Positions 20,086-29,551 of a stretch of DNA of 64,000 bases are shown one piece after another. This DNA is from Coleofasciculus sp. FACHB-1120 (GTDB lineage: Bacteria; Cyanobacteriota; Cyanobacteriia; Cyanobacteriales; FACHB-T130): NCBI RefSeq assembly GCF_014698845.1, contig NZ_JACJTV010000014.1, positions 1-64,000 on the forward strand, given 5' to 3'. Both the position numbers and the translations under genes were made by a program. Below the pieces are notes generated by a model. That model searched no databases, was not told the DNA's origin, and was given only the letters and a program-made list of their open reading frames with translations. Numbering within the stretch: the first letter of the stretch is position 1; each line of letters opens with the position of its first letter.

Positions 20086-20134
20086 AAAGCCGAGAGGAAA
20101 CTGCTTTTTTGAAAGCAAGCATCTCTTCGGCTTT
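20086..20134 (-). terminator. Terminator of metK
   Basis: An 11-bp stem with one bulged base (AAAGCCGAGAG / CTCTTCGGCTTT) enclosing a small inner hairpin (GCTTT...AAAGC). On the minus strand the stem is followed by TTTTTT. It starts about 35 bases past the metK stop. Confidence 0.75.
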
Positions 20135-20169
20135 AACTTTAGAGGTATTTAGGTGCTTGAAGTAAAAGG

Positions 20170-21426
20170 TTAAGCAGTCGCTTCACACTGGGTCATTGCT
20201 TCTCGCAGGAGGTCTGCTTTGTCAGTTTGTTCCCAAGGCAAATCTAAATCCGTCCGTCCAAAGTGACCATAAGCAGCGACATCTTGGTAGAAACGACCGC
20301 CGCGATCGCTTGGGAGGTAACATAACTTGAATTCTTGGAGAATTCCCGCCGGACGCAATTCAAAGTGCTGTTTCACCAGTTCTAGTAAGCGCTCATCGTC
20401 TACCTTGCCGGTACCGAAGGTTTCTACCAAAATACTGACGGGTCGAGCGACGCCAATTGCATAGCTCAACTGGACTTCGCATTTTTCTGCCAAGCCAGCT
20501 GCCACAATATTTTTAGCCACATAGCGACAAGCGTAAGCCGCACTGCGGTCTACTTTTGTCGGGTCTTTTCCGGAGAAGGCACCTCCACCATGACGGGAGT
20601 AGCCGCCATAGGTATCAACAATAATTTTCCGCCCGGTGAGACCAGAGTCGCCTTGAGGTCCCCCGATGACAAATTTGCCAGTGGGGTTGACCAGAAAGCG
20701 GGTTTCTTCGTCTGGCTGAATCGCCATATCCGCAAAAACAGGTTGTACAACCGCCGTCCACAAATCTTCTTTAATCTTGGCTTGAACTGCGGATTGCTCG
20801 GTGATGTCACCAATATTGGCGGTGTGCTGGGTGGAAATCAGGATGGTGTCAATCCCAACGGGTTTCCCATCTTCATAGATAACCGTGACTTGAGTTTTGC
20901 CATCCGGACGCAGATAAGGCAATTGTCCAGTTTTCCGAACGGCTCCAAGGCGGCGAGAAATCCGGTGTGCCAAACTGATCGGCAAAGGCATCATTTCTGG
21001 TGTCTCGTTGCAGGCGAAGCCAAACATGATGCCTTGATCGCCAGCTCCAATGGCGTCTAATTGGTCGTCGCTAGCTTGTTCGCGGGTTTCCTGCGCGGTG
21101 GTAACGCCTTGGGCAATATCTGGAGATTGTTCATCCAAGGCAACTAAGACTGAGCAGCTGTTGGCAGAGAAGCCGTTGTCAGCATCGGTGTAGCCGATCT
21201 CTGCAATCTTTTTCCGGGCTAAATTAACGAAATTTACTTGAGCTTTGGTGGTGATTTCACCCGTGATTAGGACTAACCCGGTGTTGACGACGACTTCTGC
21301 GGCGACGCGGCTCTTGGGGTCTTGTGTCAGTAGCGCATCTAAAATTGTGTCAGAAATCTGATCGCAGATTTTATCGGGATGACCTTCAGTAACAGATTCA
21401 GAGGTAAATAGGTAGCGACGAGACAA
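20170..21426 (-). CDS. metK: S-adenosylmethionine synthase
   Basis: Makes S-adenosylmethionine from methionine and ATP in the cytoplasm. Seen: [18 protein letters not shown] at the N terminus, [12 protein letters not shown] (adenine/phosphate loop), and [20 protein letters not shown]. About 418 residues. The start is decided by the ribosome site: AGGAGG lies eight bases before TTG 21426 ([10 protein letters not shown], as in relatives), while the TTG at 21432 is only two bases from it. Use of TTG is notable. Divergent from the Uma2 gene. Confidence 0.96.
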   Translation of the reverse strand: MSRRYLFTSESVTEGHPDKICDQISDTILDALLTQDPKSRVAAEVVVNTGLVLITGEITTKAQVNFVNLARKKIAEIGYTDADNGFSANSCSVLVALDEQSPDIAQGVTTAQETREQASDDQLDAIGAGDQGIMFGFACNETPEMMPLPISLAHRISRRLGAVRKTGQLPYLRPDGKTQVTVIYEDGKPVGIDTILISTQHTANIGDITEQSAVQAKIKEDLWTAVVQPVFADMAIQPDEETRFLVNPTGKFVIGGPQGDSGLTGRKIIVDTYGGYSRHGGGAFSGKDPTKVDRSAAYACRYVAKNIVAAGLAEKCEVQLSYAIGVARPVSILVETFGTGKVDDERLLELVKQHFELRPAGILQEFKLCYLPSDRGGRFYQDVAAYGHFGRTDLDLPWEQTDKADLLREAMTQCEATA

Positions 21427-21742
21427 GGGCAATTCCTCCTGGGATGATGGCTCTTGCTAGGGAAGTGATTTGGGTTAAGTTAAGCTATTTTAACCTGCGA
21501 TTATAAAAACATTGAGATGCGATCGCTGTAATCGTCAATTTATTTGATAAAGCTTTGATGAAGCGAATCGGCTGCCCTAGTATTTGGCGTTACAGTGATT
21601 ACACTGGGAAGACATCTGGGATCTGCTTATAGCCGCAAATTTCCCAAAATTCCTATAGAAATATCCGCTTTTGGTGAAGCACGCGGGAGCGATCGCGCCC
21701 ATGCCAATTAGAATAAATCGGTAACGCTGAGGCGGTGCGAGT
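21427..21742. other. Divergent intergenic region metK / Uma2 gene
   Basis: 316 bases holding the metK ribosome site (AGGAGG at about 21435-21440, minus strand) and two HIP1-type GCGATCGC motifs. It must contain both promoters. I see no SAM riboswitch-like structure, hairpin or ORF. Confidence 0.5.
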
Positions 21743-22489
21743 ATGACAGCAATTTTACCGACAGCCCAAACCGCAGATATTTTTTACCCTAGTGCCGATG
21801 GTGAACCAGTAGCAGAAACCTATGACCACCTCTATGCCATTTTGACGACTTTGGAAGTCCTCAAACAATACTTGGCGGAGCGTCAGGCAACTGTCCTTGC
21901 TAACCAGTTTCTTTATTATTCCCAAGGCTTTCCTAAGCTGCGAATTGCTCCTGATGTGATGGTCATTTTTGATGTCGCTCCTGGGGGAAGGGACAACTAT
22001 AAAATTTGGGAAGAAGATCAGGTTCCTGTGGTGGTTTTTGAAATGACTTCCAAAGGTACGCAAGAACAAGATCAAGGTTTGAAAAAAACTTTGTACGAGC
22101 AATTGGAAGTAAAGGAATACTGGCAATTTGACCCTAAAGGAGAATGGATAGAGGAAAAATTACGGGGGTATCGCCTGCGGGGAGAAAAGTATGAAGCGAT
22201 CGCAGATAACCGCAGCGAACCATTACATCTGCGTTTAGCAGTCGAAGGGAAACTTCTTGGCTTTTACCGAGAAGATACTGGGGAAAAGTTGTTAATTGCC
22301 GATGAGCTAATGCAGGCGCTCAAGCAGGAAACTCAGAGACGACAGCATGCAGAAGAACAAGCTGAACAAGAACGCCAACGAGCTGAACAAGAACGCCAGC
22401 AACGGGAATTTGCTCAACAACAGCTTGCCGATATGGAAAACCTGTTAGCTCGTTATCGCGATCGCTTTGGGAATTTGCCGGATGGCTAA
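21743..22489 (+). CDS. Uma2 family (DUF820) putative restriction-like endonuclease
   Basis: 248 residues of the Uma2 group, a PD-(D/E)XK fold greatly expanded in cyanobacteria. Candidate active-site residues are D in RIAPDVMVIFD and E in VVVFEMTSKGT, followed by YEQLEVKEYWQFDP. After the fold comes a strongly charged heptad-like tail (QAEQERQRAEQERQQRE) ending ARYRDRFGNLPDG, common in this family. The cellular role is unproven. A stand-alone gene between divergent metK and a convergent HAD gene. Confidence 0.93.
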   Translation: MTAILPTAQTADIFYPSADGEPVAETYDHLYAILTTLEVLKQYLAERQATVLANQFLYYSQGFPKLRIAPDVMVIFDVAPGGRDNYKIWEEDQVPVVVFEMTSKGTQEQDQGLKKTLYEQLEVKEYWQFDPKGEWIEEKLRGYRLRGEKYEAIADNRSEPLHLRLAVEGKLLGFYREDTGEKLLIADELMQALKQETQRRQHAEEQAEQERQRAEQERQQREFAQQQLADMENLLARYRDRFGNLPDG

Positions 22490-22513
22490 TTGCTCATTCA
22501 GAGGTTCTCCCGA

Positions 22514-23260
22514 TTAGCCATTCACATCCAAAATTTGGATTTCGTCGAGTTGCGCGATCGCGACATCTGCACTCTCTAGATGCGCCGCCTCCGGTTTTCC
22601 CCAGCAGATGCCAATACAACCCGCTGCACCCGCCTGACGTGCCATCTGAATATCTCCGGCAGAATCACCCACCATCAGAGTATTACTGGGTGATACTCCC
22701 AGTCTTTGGCAAGCTTGCACAAACAAAGCCGGATCGGGTTTGCTGGGACCTTCATCAACTCCCATCTCTAGCTGAATATAGGACGAGAGTTGATGGCGTT
22801 TGACAAATGCTTCCACTCGTGAAGTTGAAGCGGCTGATAAAATTCCTAATTTCAAGCCAGCTTGAAAGAGAAGTTGCAGCACTTCCAAAGAACCGACAAA
22901 TAAGGGGGAAGGAGCAGCATCTTTTAGAAATTGCTCTGCTTCATTAAAGGCGCGACGAGCGATCGCTCTTGATTCTAACCACCCCCGTCCGGTCTCAGCA
23001 ATATAGGCAGCCGCAGCAATTTCATTCTCTCCGTGACTGCCTACTGCTAGTAACCCCGTAGGGTCGAGAGTCCCTCCATTGATACCAAACGCCATTAATA
23101 AAGGGTCTCCAGTTCCGGGGATTTGGGCGTCGATGATGCGCGATCGCTTTTGCCCCAAATTTCTCAAAAATGACTCCGAATCCTCTAGGGTGCCGTCCTT
23201 GTCAAAAATTACCGCCTGGATATTCGGAAACGTGACCTCTCGACAGCGAATTGTTACCAA
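22514..23260 (-). CDS. HAD superfamily hydrolase (phosphatase-like)
   Basis: 248 residues with the four HAD motifs: FDKDGTL (nucleophile Asp), LSAASTSRV (Ser), SKPDP (Lys) and MVGDSAGDIQMA (acidic pair). A helical cap lies between motifs I and II, as in phosphoglycolate phosphatase-like enzymes, but the substrate cannot be told. The start is TTG at 23260 with GAGGGGG about five bases upstream; I see no better ATG. It sits behind the rpsA terminator, so it is likely transcribed separately. Confidence 0.88.
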   Translation of the reverse strand: MVTIRCREVTFPNIQAVIFDKDGTLEDSESFLRNLGQKRSRIIDAQIPGTGDPLLMAFGINGGTLDPTGLLAVGSHGENEIAAAAYIAETGRGWLESRAIARRAFNEAEQFLKDAAPSPLFVGSLEVLQLLFQAGLKLGILSAASTSRVEAFVKRHQLSSYIQLEMGVDEGPSKPDPALFVQACQRLGVSPSNTLMVGDSAGDIQMARQAGAAGCIGICWGKPEAAHLESADVAIAQLDEIQILDVNG

Positions 23261-23289
23261 AATTTCCCCCTCAACTCATTAAACTGCAA

Positions 23290-23315
23290 TAAAAAAAGAG
23301 GGAATTTCCCTCTTT
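23290..23315 (-). terminator. Terminator of rpsA
   Basis: AAAGAGGGAA / TTCCCTCTTT with a one-base centre; on the minus strand a run of seven T follows. It lies about 60 bases past the rpsA stop. Confidence 0.85.
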
Positions 23316-23376
23316 GGCGATCGCTAATTTCAAATTCCAAATTTCAAATCTGAAATTTCTCTGTCCCGCAACAAAA

Positions 23377-24546
23377 TTACTCTTGTTCGATAGCGGGTGA
23401 AAGCTCTTTAGCTTCTACAGCGGATGGAACATCTTCATCTTCTGTAGCAGGTGGCACGTCTTCAGCTTCTACAGCGGATGGAACATCTTCATCTTCTGTA
23501 GCAGGTGGCACGTCTTCAGCTTCTACAGCGGATGGAACATCTTCATCTTCTGTAGCGGATGGCACATCTTCATCTTCGATAGCAGGTGGCACGTCTTCGT
23601 CAGAAACGCCGATTTCCATAGAAGGTACACCAGCGTTACCTTGCAGCTTGGCTCGCATCTGCTCCCGATACTTAGCCGCCATTTCTTCCGCCATGTCATA
23701 GACGCGATCGCGGTTCTTGATCATGTCGCCTGGTTCTGGCTCTAGCTGCTTGGTGGAGAGCGAAATCCGTCCCCGTTCAGCATCAAGGTCAATGATCATC
23801 ACTTTCACTTCATCATTGACATTGAAGACACTGTGAGGTGTGTCGATGTGGTCGTGGGAAATCTCGGAGATGTGCAGCAGTCCGCTGACGCCGCCAATAT
23901 CGATAAATGCACCATAAGGCTTGATGCCTCGTACCGTTCCAATGACGACCTCGCCCACTTCCAGACGATTCATCTTCCGCTCGACTAGCGCCCGTCTGTG
24001 AGAAAGAACTAGACGGTTGCGATCTTCGTCTACCTCTAAGAATTTTAGCGGTAGTTCTTCACCAACTAAATCTTCCTTGGGTTTGCGAGTGCTGATGTGA
24101 GAACCGGGAATAAACCCGCGCAATCCTTCAATCCGTACCAATGCACCACCGCGATTGGTAGCGAAGACGAGCGATCGCACTGTAGCGTCTTCTGTCTGCA
24201 ACTGCCTGACTCGCTCCCATGCTCGCATATACTCAATGCGGCGGATGGAAAGGGTTAGCTGTCCATCTTCATTCTCGTCGGTCAGAATGAAAAATTCTCG
24301 CGTCTCGTTGGACTGCAACACTTCTTCCGGAGCATCAACCCGATTGATTGACATCTCCTGAATCGGAATGTAAGCCGCTGTTTTAGCGCCAATGTCAATC
24401 AGAGCGCCCCTAGGCTCCAAACTGAACACGGTACCGGCGACAATATCACCGGGATTAAAGTGATAGTCGTACTTATCGAGTAGGGCCGCAAAATCTTCGT
24501 GAGAAAATCCAATATCTGCTGTAGCGGTTGTTTTCTGATTGACCAT
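23377..24546 (-). CDS. rpsA: 30S ribosomal protein S1
   Basis: 389 residues with three S1 RNA-binding domains, the usual cyanobacterial layout: about 30-100 (GDIVAGTVFSLEPRGALIDIG), 115-185 (EGLRGFIPGSHIS) and 200-270 (GTVRGIKPYGAFIDIGGVSG, LLHISEISHDH). S1 binds mRNA and the 30S subunit. Unusual: after residue about 315 the protein continues with eight acidic 9-residue repeats (DEDVPSAVE type). Starts at ATG 24546. Lies downstream of psbB-psbT-nrdR, a gene order I recall from other cyanobacteria, here with an extra S1 paralogue in between. Confidence 0.96.
   Translation of the reverse strand: MVNQKTTATADIGFSHEDFAALLDKYDYHFNPGDIVAGTVFSLEPRGALIDIGAKTAAYIPIQEMSINRVDAPEEVLQSNETREFFILTDENEDGQLTLSIRRIEYMRAWERVRQLQTEDATVRSLVFATNRGGALVRIEGLRGFIPGSHISTRKPKEDLVGEELPLKFLEVDEDRNRLVLSHRRALVERKMNRLEVGEVVIGTVRGIKPYGAFIDIGGVSGLLHISEISHDHIDTPHSVFNVNDEVKVMIIDLDAERGRISLSTKQLEPEPGDMIKNRDRVYDMAEEMAAKYREQMRAKLQGNAGVPSMEIGVSDEDVPPAIEDEDVPSATEDEDVPSAVEAEDVPPATEDEDVPSAVEAEDVPPATEDEDVPSAVEAKELSPAIEQE
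23386..23601 (-). repeat. In-frame tandem repeat, eight 27-bp units in rpsA
   Basis: Encodes eight 9-residue units of the form (D/A)EDVP(S/P)A(V/T/I)E. At DNA level the units pair into near-identical 54-bp blocks starting at 23411, 23465 and 23519, so the array probably grew by recent slippage or unequal exchange. The last unit (AKELSPAIE) is the most diverged. Confidence 0.93.
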
Positions 24547-24797
24547 GCGTATACGTTTCCTGGTGTTATCTCCGTATTTAACTGTGCCTCCTGTCGATGT
24601 ACGCCCACGTTTACCGCGTGCAGTTTACACCTACATAGCTCTCTCGCCAAACCTATTGTATGAGATTTTCTAGAAGCGAGAAGTTGTCCAGACAGGATAT
24701 TATAACTTAATTTGCTCGTCCTCTGTCTAGCTAAAATTGCTCCCCAGCAGTGGGTAAGCGGTTTTTCAGCTAAAGCTTACATCCGAGGCGATCGCTG

Positions 24798-25607
24798 CTA
24801 TTTCTGCATCTGGTTGCGGTATTTTGCCGCCATTTCCTCAGCTTTTTCATAGACTTTCTGAGGATTTTTCAGCATATCACCTGGTTCGGGTTCGAGTGCT
24901 TTTGTGGAGAGTGAGATCAGACCTCTTTCAAGATCCACGTCAAGGATCATTGCCTTTACTTCATCATTGACCTTGAAAACACTATGAGGCGTATCTAAAT
25001 GAGCATGGGAAATTTCAGGATAGCGTAGCAGGGCGTTGACTACTCCGATATCAATGAATGCACCATAGGGCTTAATTGCGCTTACCAAACCAAGTACGAC
25101 CTGACCCACTTCTAGACGATGGCTGAGTGCCAGATGCCCACGGTATTCATCCACCTCCAGAATCTTTAAAGGCAGTTCTTCTCCAACTAACTCTTCCTTG
25201 GCTTTAGGAGTGGAGAGGTAAGAACTAAGAATCTTGCCACGCAAACCTTCAATCCCTACTAATACGCCGTATCGATAAGTATCAATAACTTTAGCGGACA
25301 ACGTAACGTTTTCGGCTTGCATTTGACGCACTCTCTCCCAAGCCAGCTTTTCTTCTCGCTGTCGAATGGAAAGGGAAAGCATCAAATTCCCGGCTTCATC
25401 GTATTTTCTCACGATCAAGAATTCGCGGGTTTCATTTAGTTGCAAGGCTTCTTCTGGAGAGTCAATCTCATTAATTGACATCTCCGAAATTGGGAGAAAA
25501 ATAGCTGTTGGTGCGCCAATGTCAATTAAAGCGCCTCCCGGCTCCAGAGCGATCGCTTTACCAATTACAACGTCGCCAGGACAAAAGCTAGATAAAGTTG
25601 AGTTCAA
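24798..25607 (-). CDS. S1-domain protein, diverged tandem paralogue of rpsA
   Basis: About 269 residues, clearly homologous along its length to the adjacent ribosomal protein S1. Differences: the N terminus lacks about 20-30 residues and the only start candidate is TTG at 25607 (no ATG or GTG before the in-frame TAA at 25635-25637); about ten residues are missing between domains two and three (LSHRLEVGQ against LSHRRALVERKMNRLEVGE); the RNA-binding LLHISEIS is replaced by LLRYPEIS; and the acidic tail is absent. It may be a regulatory S1-like protein or a decaying duplicate. Located between nrdR and rpsA on the same strand. Confidence 0.85.
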   Translation of the reverse strand: MNSTLSSFCPGDVVIGKAIALEPGGALIDIGAPTAIFLPISEMSINEIDSPEEALQLNETREFLIVRKYDEAGNLMLSLSIRQREEKLAWERVRQMQAENVTLSAKVIDTYRYGVLVGIEGLRGKILSSYLSTPKAKEELVGEELPLKILEVDEYRGHLALSHRLEVGQVVLGLVSAIKPYGAFIDIGVVNALLRYPEISHAHLDTPHSVFKVNDEVKAMILDVDLERGLISLSTKALEPEPGDMLKNPQKVYEKAEEMAAKYRNQMQK

Positions 25608-25672
25608 AAATGTTCGGCTGTAACTACCACATCTTTAACGCATACTATAGCATATTTGTCAACTGCTAGTTG

Positions 25673-26236
25673 CTAATGACCAATAACCAAAGAAGCCTGG
25701 TTTTCTGTTTCACCAGGCTCTAACAAAGGAAGTTGATGATTTTCAAGAGAATTTGTTACTCTTATTTCTTCCTGTGTTCCACTGCCATGACTTCGCAGAT
25801 GATTCAAGGTATCTACAAAATCTCGAATTCCTTGAAACTGGCGATATACAGAGGCAAAACGGATATATGCAACTTCGCTGATAGATTGCAGACGTTGAAG
25901 GACTAATTCCCCAATTTCTTGACTGGTAACTTCTCTAACGATTCGCTGCTGTAATTCTGCTTCAATTTCATCAACCAATATTTCCAGAGTTCCTTGGGGG
26001 ATGCCGGTTTTTTCACAGGCTCGAACAATCCCACGAATTAACTTGGAACGGTCAAAGGAGTCTCGCTGACCCCCCCGCTTGATCACTGTAATCGGAACAA
26101 ATTCAATGCGTTCGTAGGTGGTAAAGCGATGATTGCACTTCAAACACTCGCGGCGTCGCCGGATACTTTGTCCGGCTTCTGTAGAACGGGACTCAAGGAC
26201 ACGGCTATCGGTGTACTGGCATAAAGGACATTGCAT
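25673..26236 (-). CDS. nrdR: Transcriptional repressor NrdR
   Basis: 187 residues. The N-terminal zinc ribbon has CPLC and CLKCNHRF pairs ([18 protein letters not shown]), followed by the ATP-cone ([20 protein letters not shown]). NrdR represses ribonucleotide reductase genes according to ATP/dATP level. The start at ATG 26236 gives the invariant MxCPxC beginning; the frame is open to 26365 but that lies partly in a hairpin and is not family-like. The C terminus is longer than usual by about 20 residues. Downstream of psbB-psbT. Confidence 0.96.
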   Translation of the reverse strand: MQCPLCQYTDSRVLESRSTEAGQSIRRRRECLKCNHRFTTYERIEFVPITVIKRGGQRDSFDRSKLIRGIVRACEKTGIPQGTLEILVDEIEAELQQRIVREVTSQEIGELVLQRLQSISEVAYIRFASVYRQFQGIRDFVDTLNHLRSHGSGTQEEIRVTNSLENHQLPLLEPGETENQASLVIGH

Positions 26237-26321
26237 TTTAAAAAGTCCTCGCTTGTTGGATAGACGAGCGTGAGGAAGGATTAGAATTATCTGCCACTTT
26301 ACTAAATAAATACCTAAAATT

Positions 26322-26398
26322 GGAAAAGCTGAGCCGGTTATTGCCCGTACCTTGTGGAAATACAAGGGTACGGACAGTTGCGGCTCAGTAGCTTTTCC
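26322..26398 (-). terminator. Large nested hairpin after psbB-psbT
   Basis: Outer arms GGAAAAGCTGAGCCG (26322-26336) and CGGCTCAGTAGCTTTTCC (26381-26398) pair with a small bulge. Inner arms CCGTACCTTGT (26345-26355) and ACAAGGGTACGG (26362-26373) form a second stem. Together they make one long hairpin between psbT and nrdR. The position fits a terminator or 3'-end stabiliser for psbB-psbT mRNA; no long T run follows, so full termination is uncertain. Confidence 0.7.
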
Positions 26399-26437
26399 TA
26401 AATATTAAGTTGTCGTGCTGCGAGCTTTAGGTGCGAA

Positions 26438-26536
26438 TTACTTCTTCTCAATCCGAGGAGGTTCGCGGAAAGCGATCGCAAAGAAGAGAGTACCCAATGC
26501 GAGGGTCAAAATCAAAATGTAAGCAGCGGCTTCCAT
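26438..26536 (-). CDS. psbT: Photosystem II reaction centre protein T
   Basis: A 32-residue single-helix protein: [15 protein letters not shown] followed by [17 protein letters not shown]. The sequence is characteristic of PsbT, which lies at the photosystem II dimer interface and helps assembly and repair. It starts 113 bases after the psbB stop on the same strand, the classical psbB-psbT pair. Confidence 0.97.
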   Translation of the reverse strand: MEAAAYILILTLALGTLFFAIAFREPPRIEKK

Positions 26537-26649
26537 ATCAGAATTTCCTGATTGTTTGCTTTACTACCAGTCTACCTTGTCAAGAAAAACTAAAAAGGCA
26601 AAAGGCGGAAGAAAAATTTTTAACTTTTGCCCTTTGCCCGATTACCTTT

Positions 26650-28179
26650 CTAGACAGCTTCCTTCTTGCGGGTACTCTTGTCACCCACTTTCTGGAACAG
26701 ACCCCACTCAACCTGCTCTTCCAAGTCAGCCTCAACCCCAGCAAACACATCCCGGAACAGAGTCCGAGAGCCATGCCAGAGGTGCCCGAAGAAGAACAAC
26801 AGGGCAAATACAGCGTGTCCGAATGTGAACCAGCCGCGGGGGCTGGTGCGGAACACCCCGTCAGAATTCAAGGTTTCGCGGTCGAATGCAAAAGGCTCAC
26901 CTAGCTGAGCTTTACGAGCAAATTGCTTCACTTTAGCTGGATCATCAAAAGTTTTCCCATCCAAAGCACCGCCGTATAAGCTTACAGTGACACCCGCTTG
27001 CTCAAAGCTATTTTTGGATTCTGCCCGACGGAACGGAATATCGGCGCGAATCACCCCGTCTTTATCGGTCAAGATCACGGGGAAGGTTTCAAAGAAGTTG
27101 GGAAGACGACGTACCGACAATTGCCGACCTTCAGCATCTGTGAATACCGGATGCCCTAACCAAGCCTGAGCAATCCCATCTCCCTTATTCATTGGACCTG
27201 CGCGGAACAAACCACCCTTCGCAGGGCTGTTTCCGACATAGTCATAAAACGCCAGTTTTTCTGGAATTTGTGACCAAGCTTCGGTAGCGCTCATCCCATC
27301 AGCCATATTGGCTTGAATGCGCCGGTCAATTTCCTGTTGGAAGTAACCGCCATCCCACTGATAACGGGTAGGGCCAAACAGCTCAATTGGAGTTGTCGCA
27401 CTGCCGTACCACATCGTACCTGCCACAACGAAGGCGGCAAAGAATACAGCGGCAATACTGCTGGAAAGCACGGTTTCGATGTTCCCCATCCGCAAAGCTC
27501 TGTAGAGCCGCTCTGGGGGTCGAACTGCTAGGTGAAACAAACCAGCGATAATTCCGACAACACCTGCTGCAATGTGGTGAGCGACGACACCCCCAGGATT
27601 GAACGGGTTAAAGCCATCGGGTCCCCACTCTGGCGCGACAGGTTGGACGCTGCCAGTGATACCGTAGGGGTCGGAAACCCACATACCAGGGCCAAATAGT
27701 CCCGATAGGTGAAATGCACCGAATCCAAAGCACAAAAGACCCGACAAAAGCAGGTGAATGCCAAACATCTTTGGCAAGTCGAGCGCTGGTTCGCCGGTGC
27801 GGGGGTCTCTAAACAGTTCCAAATCCCAGTAAACCCAGTGCCAAACGGCAGCCAGGAACAGCAGACCGGAAAGGACAATATGAGCGGCAGCAACGCCTTC
27901 AAATGACCATACGCCAGGGTAGTTTCCTGAGCTGCCAGTAATGCTCCAGCCACCCCAGGATTCGGTTACACCCAAGCGAGCCATGAATGGCAGTACAAAC
28001 ATCCCTTGACGCCACATGGGGTTCAGGACTGGGTCGCTGGGGTCAAAAATTGCGAGTTCGTACAGGGCCATTGAACCGGCCCAGCCTGCCACGAGGGCAG
28101 TATGCATCAGGTGTACAGAAATCAATCGACCTGGATCGTTCAGAACGACTGTGTGTACTCGGTACCAGGGTAGTCCCAT
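26650..28179 (-). CDS. psbB: Photosystem II CP47 chlorophyll apoprotein
   Basis: 509 residues, the standard length. It starts [20 protein letters not shown] and shows six membrane helices with the expected His ligands (for example [49 protein letters not shown]) and a large lumenal loop between helices five and six. CP47 is the inner antenna that passes excitation to the reaction centre. The final residues ([12 protein letters not shown]) are stroma-side. Co-transcribed with psbT. Confidence 0.99.
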   Translation of the reverse strand: MGLPWYRVHTVVLNDPGRLISVHLMHTALVAGWAGSMALYELAIFDPSDPVLNPMWRQGMFVLPFMARLGVTESWGGWSITGSSGNYPGVWSFEGVAAAHIVLSGLLFLAAVWHWVYWDLELFRDPRTGEPALDLPKMFGIHLLLSGLLCFGFGAFHLSGLFGPGMWVSDPYGITGSVQPVAPEWGPDGFNPFNPGGVVAHHIAAGVVGIIAGLFHLAVRPPERLYRALRMGNIETVLSSSIAAVFFAAFVVAGTMWYGSATTPIELFGPTRYQWDGGYFQQEIDRRIQANMADGMSATEAWSQIPEKLAFYDYVGNSPAKGGLFRAGPMNKGDGIAQAWLGHPVFTDAEGRQLSVRRLPNFFETFPVILTDKDGVIRADIPFRRAESKNSFEQAGVTVSLYGGALDGKTFDDPAKVKQFARKAQLGEPFAFDRETLNSDGVFRTSPRGWFTFGHAVFALLFFFGHLWHGSRTLFRDVFAGVEADLEEQVEWGLFQKVGDKSTRKKEAV

Positions 28180-28596
28180 TGACTACGCTCCTCCTCAGAT
28201 GAATAAGTGTCTACTTCGACGCTTCTTTTTTTATGTGCGATTTGCCGTTGTTTACCATAATCTAAGCCAGAGAAGCTCTCTTGCAAGACTGCGGGACTGT
28301 TTCACAAGGCAAAAGTGAAAATGAAAGATTATGTTACCTACTCTTAGCTTCAAGATCCATGCCGATTGCAGGCTTTATGCGTGAGAGTTTTGCGTACTTG
28401 ATGTTTTACCTCGGCAGATGTTGCAGACACGATTTATCGCGTCGATGAGGTTTTTGGCCTCGTCACACCAGGTTCACGCCATTCCTAGGTCGGAAGACCG
28501 AGGGGAGTTACCATTTAAAGAAGTGTAACTATTGTTAGAATCCATTGCAAGCGGGTTGACAGTTGGGATTAAGGTAGCGATCGCATTCTTAACGTT
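28180..28596. other. psbB upstream region
   Basis: 417 bases that should hold the psbB promoter and leader on the minus strand. It contains a degenerate copy of the dispersed palindrome (near 28427-28444) and a short inverted pair TCGG/CCGA near 28490-28502. No ORF or RNA gene is recognisable. Confidence 0.5.
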
Positions 28597-28929
28597 TCAT
28601 CCCGATTCCTGGGTACTGCTGAGTTGGGGTAACGCTGCTGACTCGTTCATTCTCTGGATGACATCTTCAGCATCAATCAAGCGTTTTAGCACTACTTGAC
28701 CAATATTCTGATTGCCTGAGTCAGTTGGGACATGAGCTGTGGGTTTGACTTCGACCATGAGAATAGCGTCTTCTACTCGATACAGCCACAGTTTTTCGCC
28801 TTGCTCGAAAATGCAAAGGTTCATTTGCTGAATTTCGGGTTTGCGTCGCCAGGAGTTTTCGTTCCACAAGCCGCCGAATTCCCATACTCGACCGACAGTC
28901 CATCCATCAGAAAGGAAAAAATACTTCAC
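28597..28929 (-). CDS. Conserved cyanobacterial hypothetical protein
   Basis: 110 residues from GTG 28929. The sequence (MKYFFLSDGWTVGRVWEFGG, LWNENSWRRKPEIQQMNLCI, LWLYRVEDAILMVEVKP) resembles a short hypothetical protein I associate with cyanobacterial genomes, but I cannot assign a fold or function. Trp/aromatic-rich first half, soluble, no signal peptide. It is upstream of psbB on the same strand, separated by 417 bases. Confidence 0.72.
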   Translation of the reverse strand: MKYFFLSDGWTVGRVWEFGGLWNENSWRRKPEIQQMNLCIFEQGEKLWLYRVEDAILMVEVKPTAHVPTDSGNQNIGQVVLKRLIDAEDVIQRMNESAALPQLSSTQESG

Positions 28930-29551
28930 GAACTTTCAACTTTCTTTATACAGGCGCTAGATTTGGAAGTTGTTCACCATTAACTACCACTTCTATCACC
29001 CAGATGTCCTGGTTATAACGAAATCTGCTCTCTTAGAAACTATAAATTAAACTTATGAGTATATTTTGTTACCCTTTCTCAGGAAGCGTGACTAAAGTTG
29101 TGATCGCGCCTATGTGAGCTTGAGGGAATGCAAAAGGATTCAAGGCGAAGCGAACAAAGCGTCCCTTGGCTAGCGCATCTTGGTTGATGAAGGCGATCGC
29201 ACTTTGTATAATTTAAATTAAAATACCCTACAAAAAAGATATTTTAGCTAGATAATAATGAATTAAAAAGACACGGGTACCCGTGTCTTTTTAAAACGTT
29301 TCGCAGTACAGAGAAATTAATTTGAGTCTTGGCATAGTAACCAACCTTGTATTTAATCGACAAATCTTGAATACAAAACCTCATCCGAAAAATCCGAGTG
29401 ATATGCTTTAACTTGAAAAGAATCAACCAATAGAATTAAGTTTATATACTGCCTAAATTGGGTTTATTTTGCCACTCAATAGCTGGAACTCCAACCAGAC
29501 TGGTGTAATCGCTAATATGAAGGATGAGTCCTTGCTACTCAGGCACTTACC
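28930..29551. other. Gene-free region with a 32-bp perfect palindrome
   Basis: 622 bases between a minus-strand gene and mnmG. The only strong structure is the palindrome at 29263-29294. A 60-codon minus-strand frame (29244-29426) runs through that palindrome and looks random. AT-rich, with a mnmG promoter expected near its end. Confidence 0.55.
29263..29294. repeat. 32-bp perfect palindrome, bidirectional terminator-like
   Basis: TTAAAAAGACACGGGT and its exact reverse complement. RNA from either strand would fold to a GC-rich stem followed by a T run, as in a bidirectional terminator, yet the nearest gene ends are several hundred bases away: the flanking genes point outward. Confidence 0.8.

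Noticed and set aside
20590-21060. 156-codon frame on the plus strand
   Set aside because: Lies wholly opposite metK and is a reverse-strand shadow with no ribosome site.
21427-21742. SAM riboswitch upstream of metK
   Set aside because: No conserved stem pattern could be traced; only a ribosome site is seen.
26431-26904. Plus-strand frame of 157 codons
   Set aside because: Lies opposite psbT and the end of psbB and is explained by them.
29244-29426. 60-codon minus-strand frame
   Set aside because: Passes through the perfect palindrome at 29263-29294 and shows no family features.
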